A stretch of DNA of 10,571 nt from Deltaproteobacteria bacterium (GTDB lineage: Bacteria > Desulfobacterota > B13-G15), in the NCBI GenBank assembly GCA_003646585.1, contig QMLA01000012.1:1-10571 (forward strand), in the 5' to 3' direction. Positions 6,752-10,571 of the stretch are shown one piece after another. Position numbers and translations under genes: made by a program. Position 1 is the first letter of the stretch; each line of letters starts with the position of its first letter. The notes under the pieces are model-generated. The model had not been told where the DNA came from, ran no database searches, and saw only the letters and a list, made by a program, of their open reading frames with translations.

Positions 6752-7606
6752 ATGGAGATAAAGAGGGTAGGTGTTGTGGGGGCGGGGGCAATGGGCAGTG
6801 GTATTGCGCAGGTCTGTGCTCAGGCCGGTTTAGAGGTGGTTATGAGGGATATCGCTGACGAGTTCGTGGAGAAGGGGTTAAAGAGCATCGAGTCCTTTAT
6901 GAATGAGGGGATAAAGAGGGGTAAGGTCACGGAGGAGCAGAAGAAGGCGACCCTGGCCAGGATCAAGGGGACCACGAAGATGGAGGATTTGAAGGATGTG
7001 GACTTCGTCATAGAGGCGGTGGTCGAGGTGATGGACATCAAGAAGCAGGTCTTCAAGGAGCTGGACGAGCTGGTCCGGCCAGAGGTGATCCTTTCTACCA
7101 ACACGTCTTCACTGAGCATTACCGAGATCGCCACCGCCACCAAGAGGCCCGATAAGGTCGTGGGGATGCATTTCTTCAATCCGGCCCAGTTGATGAGGCT
7201 TGTGGAGGTTGTGAGGGGGCTTGACACAAGCGATGAGACGGTTTCCATCTGCCGGGAGCTTGCCGAGAAGTTGGGCAAGGTCCCCGTGATCGTCAACAAG
7301 GACGTTCCCGGCTTCATCGTCAACCGCATAATGATGATCCAGTTCATGGAGGCCATAAGGCTTTACGAGGAAGGGGTGGCTTCCATGGAGGACATAGACA
7401 AGGCCGTCAAGTTTGGCCTCAACTATCCCATGGGGCCCTTTGAGCTTATGGATCTCACGGGATTGGACATCGGCTATCATGTCAACGAGTATCTGAGCAA
7501 GGAGCTCGATCACTGGCCTGCGACTCCTTACAGTCTCAAGGTGAGATTTAAGGCAGGGAAGTTCGGCCGCAAAAGTGGTGAGGGCTGGTACAAGTATGGG
7601 AAGTAA
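6752..7606 (+). CDS. hbd: 3-hydroxyacyl-CoA (3-hydroxybutyryl-CoA) dehydrogenase
   Basis: The 284-residue enzyme oxidises (S)-3-hydroxyacyl-CoA to 3-ketoacyl-CoA with NAD, or works in reverse. The N-terminal Rossmann motif is VGVVGAGAMGSGIAQ (GxGxxG at 10-15). The catalytic histidine is H140 in GMHFFNPAQLMRLVE, with the paired glutamate in DFVIEAVVE and the conserved STNTSS at 115-120. The C-terminal helical domain shows DVPGFIVNRI and the closing KFGRKSGEGWYKY. Length fits stand-alone Hbd/PaaH-type enzymes rather than FadB fusions. The start is supported by GGAGG six bases upstream. It is the first gene of a four-gene operon and lies 11 bases before the enoyl-CoA hydratase. Chain-length preference cannot be told from the sequence. 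Confidence 0.96.
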   Translation: MEIKRVGVVGAGAMGSGIAQVCAQAGLEVVMRDIADEFVEKGLKSIESFMNEGIKRGKVTEEQKKATLARIKGTTKMEDLKDVDFVIEAVVEVMDIKKQVFKELDELVRPEVILSTNTSSLSITEIATATKRPDKVVGMHFFNPAQLMRLVEVVRGLDTSDETVSICRELAEKLGKVPVIVNKDVPGFIVNRIMMIQFMEAIRLYEEGVASMEDIDKAVKFGLNYPMGPFELMDLTGLDIGYHVNEYLSKELDHWPATPYSLKVRFKAGKFGRKSGEGWYKYGK

Positions 7607-7617
7607 GGAGGGGGGGC

Positions 7618-8397
7618 ATGCATCACTTTGAGAATCTGAAGGTGGAGAAGGAGCAGAAGGTTCTCCTTGTGACCCTCAATCGTCCTCCTTACAATCCCCT
7701 GAGTTCCGCCCTCTATGGCGAGTTGATGGAGCTTTGCCAGGAAGTGGAGAAGTCCGACGACATAAAGGTGGTGGTCATAACGGGTTCGGAGAAGGCCTTC
7801 TCGACCGGTTTGGATGTGAAGGAGGTGGAGGGGAAGAGCCCTGTGGAGATGGGCAGGATTGGGGATCTGAGCCGCAGGGCCTCCTGTGCCCTGGCGGAGC
7901 TTTCCGTGCCCACTGTGGCTGCCATAAGGGGCCTTGCGGTCGGTGGGGGGCTTGAGCTCGCCCTTTGCTGCGATTTCCGCTTTGCCTCGGAGGATTCCCG
8001 TTTTGGGCAGCCGGAGATAAACCTGGGGATCATCCCCGGTGGAGGGGCCACCCAGAGGTTGCCGAGGCTTATAGGCCTTTCCAAGGCCAGGGAGCTCCTT
8101 TTCGGCGGCCAGATGATAGATGCCAGGAGGGCCCTGGAGATCGGGCTTGTGGATCGGGTCTATCCTCCCGAGAGCCTCCTGGAGGAGTCCTTGAAGTTTG
8201 CCAGGGAGATTGCCGCAAAGCCCCTGGTGGCCCTTAAGGCCTTGAAGCGGGCCATCAACAGGGGCATCGAGATGTCCTTGGAGGGCGCCCTTGTCTACGA
8301 AGGTCAGTGTTTCCTTCAGACCTTCGTGTCCGAGGACGGGCGCGAGGGACTCAGGGCCTTTGTCGAGAAACGGAAACCCGAATTCAAGGATAGATGA
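7618..8397 (+). CDS. Enoyl-CoA hydratase (crotonase family)
   Basis: The 259-residue protein has the crotonase fold. The expected role is hydration of trans-2-enoyl-CoA to 3-hydroxyacyl-CoA, feeding the dehydrogenase encoded just upstream. Both catalytic glutamates of hydratases are present: E113 in AVGGGLELALCCDF and E133 in FGQPEINLGIIPGGGATQRL. The oxyanion-hole segment reads KAFSTGLDVKE instead of the common AFCAGAD. The N-terminal loop NRPPYNPLS is also somewhat divergent, which may reflect a non-standard acyl chain. The start follows a strong GGAGG tract, and the downstream thiolase begins 11 bases after the stop. Isomerase or other crotonase activities cannot be excluded, but having both glutamates favours a hydratase. 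Confidence 0.94.
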   Translation: MHHFENLKVEKEQKVLLVTLNRPPYNPLSSALYGELMELCQEVEKSDDIKVVVITGSEKAFSTGLDVKEVEGKSPVEMGRIGDLSRRASCALAELSVPTVAAIRGLAVGGGLELALCCDFRFASEDSRFGQPEINLGIIPGGGATQRLPRLIGLSKARELLFGGQMIDARRALEIGLVDRVYPPESLLEESLKFAREIAAKPLVALKALKRAINRGIEMSLEGALVYEGQCFLQTFVSEDGREGLRAFVEKRKPEFKDR

Positions 8398-8407
8398 GGA
8401 GGTTGAG

Positions 8408-9589
8408 ATGGCGAGACGGGCTTGTATCATCGCCGGAGGCATGTGCAAGTGGGGGGTTCGCGAGGCCTCCTTGGTGGACATGGTCCAGGAGGCGGCCAAG
8501 GAGTGCCTTGAGGACATCCCGGGGCTCAAGCCCAAGGACATCGATGGTTTTCTCTTTGCCAGCTCCTATGCGGGCAGGTGTTCCTTTCAGGTGAACACCG
8601 CCCCGGTGATGGCCGAAAGGCTGGGTCTTAAGCCCACCTCCATCTGTGCCAGGGTGGATGTGCTCTGTGCCGGAGGGAGCACCGGCATCCTTCTGGCCAA
8701 AGGGCTGGTGGAGAGCGGGATGGCCGATATAGTGATGGTGGCCGGGGGCGAGAAGCTCTATACCCCCCAGAAGTGGGAGGTCTTTTACAGCGAGCTTGCC
8801 TCCATAGATCATGACTGGGATGCCCCTCACGGTCTGGGGCTTCCTCCTCCCTTCTTTGCCCTCATTGCCAAGGAGCACATGAAGCATTACGGGACCACCA
8901 AGGAGCAGATGGCCTGGGTTTCGGTCACAAATTACAATTACGGTTCCGAGAACCCCAAGGCCCAGTTCCAGAAGAAGCTCACCCTTGAAGAAGCGCTCGG
9001 TGCCCCTCCTGTGGTTCCGCCCCTGACCCTCTATGATTGCTGCCCCATCACCGACGGGGCGGCGGCGGTCATCATCGCCGAGGAGTCGAGGGCCAAGGAT
9101 CTTACTGACAGGCCCCTCGTTTACATCCGCGGCGGGGCCCAGGCCTCCCTGCACAGCGTTTCGGCCAACTGGCCGGGGGAGCACCTGGCCGACTGGGCCC
9201 ACCTCAGGGTGGCGGCAAAGAGGGCCTATGAGAGCGCGGGGGTTGGGCCCGAGGACATCGATGTGGCCCAGACCCACGACTGTTTCAGCATCTCCCAGAT
9301 CATCGAGGTGGAGGAGCTTGGGTTCTGCAAGAAGGGCGAGGGCGGTTCCTTCATCGAGTCCGGTCAGACCCGTATAGGGGGAAAGATCCCCCTTAACACC
9401 GATGGGGGGCTTCTTTCCTGCGGGCATCCCTTCGGGGCCACGGGTATCCGTCAGGCCATAGAGATAATGCGCCAGTTGCAGGGGAGGGCCCGCTTCCAGG
9501 TGGAGGGTGCCGAGATCGGCCTCACCCACAACCTGAGCGGGCTCAATGTGGAGCACACCATTGTGATTTACGGTCGTGAGCCCAAGTAG
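8408..9589 (+). CDS. SCP2/BbsB-type thiolase
   Basis: This 393-residue thiolase would cleave a 3-ketoacyl-CoA with CoA. The nucleophilic cysteine is C87 in RVDVLCAGGSTGI. A histidine motif AQTHDCFSISQ (287-297) replaces the NEAF loop of classical thiolases, and H340 lies in SCGHPFGATGIRQA. Where classical thiolases have the second catalytic cysteine (CxGGG), this one reads GLTHNLSGLN (371-380) with no cysteine. That is typical of the SCP2-like thiolases that pair with DUF35 proteins. ATG 8408, five bases after GGAGG, is chosen; the frame is open further upstream, but only inside the hydratase gene. The next gene, a DUF35 protein, starts 11 bases later with its ribosome binding site on this stop codon. 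The substrate is unknown. Confidence 0.93.
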   Translation: MARRACIIAGGMCKWGVREASLVDMVQEAAKECLEDIPGLKPKDIDGFLFASSYAGRCSFQVNTAPVMAERLGLKPTSICARVDVLCAGGSTGILLAKGLVESGMADIVMVAGGEKLYTPQKWEVFYSELASIDHDWDAPHGLGLPPPFFALIAKEHMKHYGTTKEQMAWVSVTNYNYGSENPKAQFQKKLTLEEALGAPPVVPPLTLYDCCPITDGAAAVIIAEESRAKDLTDRPLVYIRGGAQASLHSVSANWPGEHLADWAHLRVAAKRAYESAGVGPEDIDVAQTHDCFSISQIIEVEELGFCKKGEGGSFIESGQTRIGGKIPLNTDGGLLSCGHPFGATGIRQAIEIMRQLQGRARFQVEGAEIGLTHNLSGLNVEHTIVIYGREPK

Positions 9590-9600
9590 GAGGTGCAGAG

Positions 9601-10101
9601 ATGGCGATCTTGGGGATACCTATCCTGGAGGACAAGTACCCGGTGACCATGGACATGTGGCCCCTTGAGGCCAAGGAGTTCAACAGGGTCCATCAGTTTT
9701 ACGAGAACCTGAAGGCCGGAAAGTTCACCACCACCAGGTGCCGCACCTGTGGCCATGTGGCCTATCCCCCTCGGGTGATCTGCCCCGAGTGCTATTCGGA
9801 TGAGCTCGAGTGGGTGGAGCTGCCCAAAAGGGGCAGGGTGATCAATTTCACCGAGGAGGTGAGGGGGGTACCCCTGGGATTTGAGTCCCCCTTGATTCAC
9901 GCCTGGATAGATCTGGGGGAGGGGAGTCCCATAAAGAGGATCCTGAGCCGCGTAATCAACTGTCCTGTGGGGAAGTTGAAGGAGGGCTCTGAGGTTCAGC
10001 TTGTGGTCTTCGAAGTCCCCTCCCATCCCATAGAGGTCAAAGGCGGTGAGATGAGGTGGGCAGAGAGGGTATTTTTCGCCTTTGAACCCGTGGAAAAATA
10101 G
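9601..10101 (+). CDS. DUF35 zinc-ribbon/OB-fold protein, thiolase partner
   Basis: The 166-residue protein has an N-terminal helical segment (about 20-40, EAKEFNRVHQFYENLKAGKF), then a rubredoxin-like zinc ribbon with cysteines 47, 50 (CRTC) and 61, 64 (CPEC), and a C-terminal OB-fold of beta strands (about 77-163). Proteins of this family form complexes with thiolases or HMG-CoA synthase in archaea, and with BbsB (as BbsA) in anaerobic toluene degraders, where they help bind the CoA substrate. The immediate position after a thiolase of the matching class supports a joint enzyme. The start ATG 9601 follows GGAGGTG with a five-base spacer. It is the last gene of the operon before a strong terminator. 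Confidence 0.93.
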   Translation: MAILGIPILEDKYPVTMDMWPLEAKEFNRVHQFYENLKAGKFTTTRCRTCGHVAYPPRVICPECYSDELEWVELPKRGRVINFTEEVRGVPLGFESPLIHAWIDLGEGSPIKRILSRVINCPVGKLKEGSEVQLVVFEVPSHPIEVKGGEMRWAERVFFAFEPVEK

Positions 10102-10111
10102 TCCTTTAGAT

Positions 10112-10140
10112 GGGGGAGCCTTTGGGCTCCCCCTCTTTTT
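10112..10140 (+). terminator. Rho-independent terminator of the beta-oxidation operon
   Basis: GGGGGAGCC (10112-10120) pairs perfectly with GGCTCCCCC (10125-10133) around a TTTG loop and is followed by TCTTTTT (10134-10140). The T-run touches the stop codon of the convergent glycosyltransferase gene. Confidence 0.93.
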
Positions 10141-10571
10141 ATCTTTTTCCTATCTCGATCCTGTCCTTCACCTCGTAAATGAGGGCTATCATCAGGGTTA
10201 GGTAGTCCCGCAGGTGGCGGGTGAGCAGGAAATTGTCCCTCACAAATTCCCTCGCCTTCTTCCCCATGGCCTTGAGGATCTCGGGGTGGGTCAGAAGGTA
10301 ACGGATCCTCAAGGCGGCCCCCTCCGGGGTATGGACCCTGAAGCCCGTATGGTGGTTTATGACCTGAAGCCTTATTCCTCCCGTATCGCCCCCTATCACC
10401 GGTTTTCCCTTCCACAGGGCCTCGGTCACGGTGAGGCCAAAGCCCTCCTTTAGGGACTTTTGCAGCACGATTGTGGCCCCCCTCTGCAGGGCATTTACGG
10501 TGAGATCGGCCTTGGGTTGCAACATGAGGATGAAGGCGTCGGGGTCATCCCCGACCGACAGTTTCACCTCC
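10139..10571 (-). CDS. TreT-like trehalose synthase / GT4 glycosyltransferase, 3' part
   Basis: The C-terminal 143 complete codons of a GT-B glycosyltransferase are present; the frame stays open to the right edge, so the start is outside. The stretch VNALQRGATIVLQKSLKEGF, followed by GLTVTEALWKGKPVIGGDTG and GGIRLQVI, is the donor-binding C-terminal domain of family GT4. It closely resembles trehalose glycosyl-transferring synthases (TreT), which make trehalose from a nucleotide-glucose and glucose. The catalytic EGFG...E motif (EGFGLTVTEA) is intact. Trehalose phosphorylase-like or other GT4 members share this pattern, so the exact reaction is a probable rather than certain call. It converges on the beta-oxidation operon and shares the terminator region with it. 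Confidence 0.82.
   Translation of the reverse strand, partial: EVKLSVGDDPDAFILMLQPKADLTVNALQRGATIVLQKSLKEGFGLTVTEALWKGKPVIGGDTGGIRLQVINHHTGFRVHTPEGAALRIRYLLTHPEILKAMGKKAREFVRDNFLLTRHLRDYLTLMIALIYEVKDRIEIGKR

Noticed and set aside
8291..8407. Upstream extension of the thiolase frame
   Set aside because: It lies inside the hydratase gene, and a well-placed GGAGG precedes the internal ATG at 8408, where the thiolase-like sequence begins.
7528..8541. Long minus-strand frame opposite the enoyl-CoA hydratase gene (337 codons)
   Set aside because: Same shadow pattern: the sense strand encodes an intact crotonase with both catalytic glutamates, and no ribosome binding site or motif supports the antisense frame.
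8384..9556. Long open frame on the minus strand opposite the thiolase gene (390 codons)
   Set aside because: It is fully antisense to a clear thiolase, has a composition rich in G, H, L and P with no recognisable domain, and arises from the GC-rich third positions of the real gene.

Overview
The window reads as a chromosomal segment of a GC-rich, probably thermophilic and anaerobic bacterium. The proteins resemble those of the Desulfobacterota (former Deltaproteobacteria) and related thermophilic lineages. This is inferred from gene content, not from a marker-gene search. The pointers are a family-4 iron-sulfur uracil-DNA glycosylase, a TtuA/TtuB pair for thiolation of thermophile tRNA, a TreT-like trehalose synthase, and a beta-oxidation operon whose thiolase is paired with a DUF35 zinc-ribbon/OB-fold protein. 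Genes are densely packed, with GGAGG-type ribosome binding sites. I see no IS element, phage gene, CRISPR array, rRNA or tRNA.

Layout. 1-1039: the 3' end of an isochorismatase-family hydrolase runs into a convergent family-4 uracil-DNA glycosylase, and their 3' ends overlap. 1073-1932: a divergent promoter region leads into a small alpha-helical protein of unknown function, which overlaps a DksA/TraR-type C4 zinc-finger regulator. 1929-4002: groES-groEL, with a sigma70-like promoter at the stop of the DksA-like gene and a strong terminator. 4014-5091 (minus): ttuB then ttuA, one nucleotide apart. 5135-6659: a divergently transcribed zinc-type alcohol dehydrogenase and ndk, closed by a hairpin. 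6663-10140: a promoter, then 3-hydroxyacyl-CoA dehydrogenase, enoyl-CoA hydratase, SCP2-type thiolase and DUF35 protein, closed by a good terminator. 10139-10571 (minus): the 3' part of a TreT-like glycosyltransferase.

How the genes work together. The four genes at 6752-10101 cover the last three steps of a beta-oxidation cycle (hydration, oxidation, thiolysis). The thiolase/DUF35 pairing recalls BbsB/BbsA of anaerobic toluene degradation, but no acyl-CoA dehydrogenase, CoA ligase or CoA transferase lies in the window, so the substrate is open. TtuB would carry sulfur as a C-terminal thiocarboxylate to TtuA, which would thiolate tRNA. No E1-like activator (TtuC) or cysteine desulfurase is present here. 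GroES/GroEL form the chaperonin.

No clearly new system stands out. The items most worth a second look are the minimal ttuBA operon, the thiolase/DUF35 module with its non-classical thiolase active site, the palindromes overlapping predicted promoters, two predicted near-leaderless starts, and the conserved-looking helical protein translationally coupled to the DksA-like regulator.
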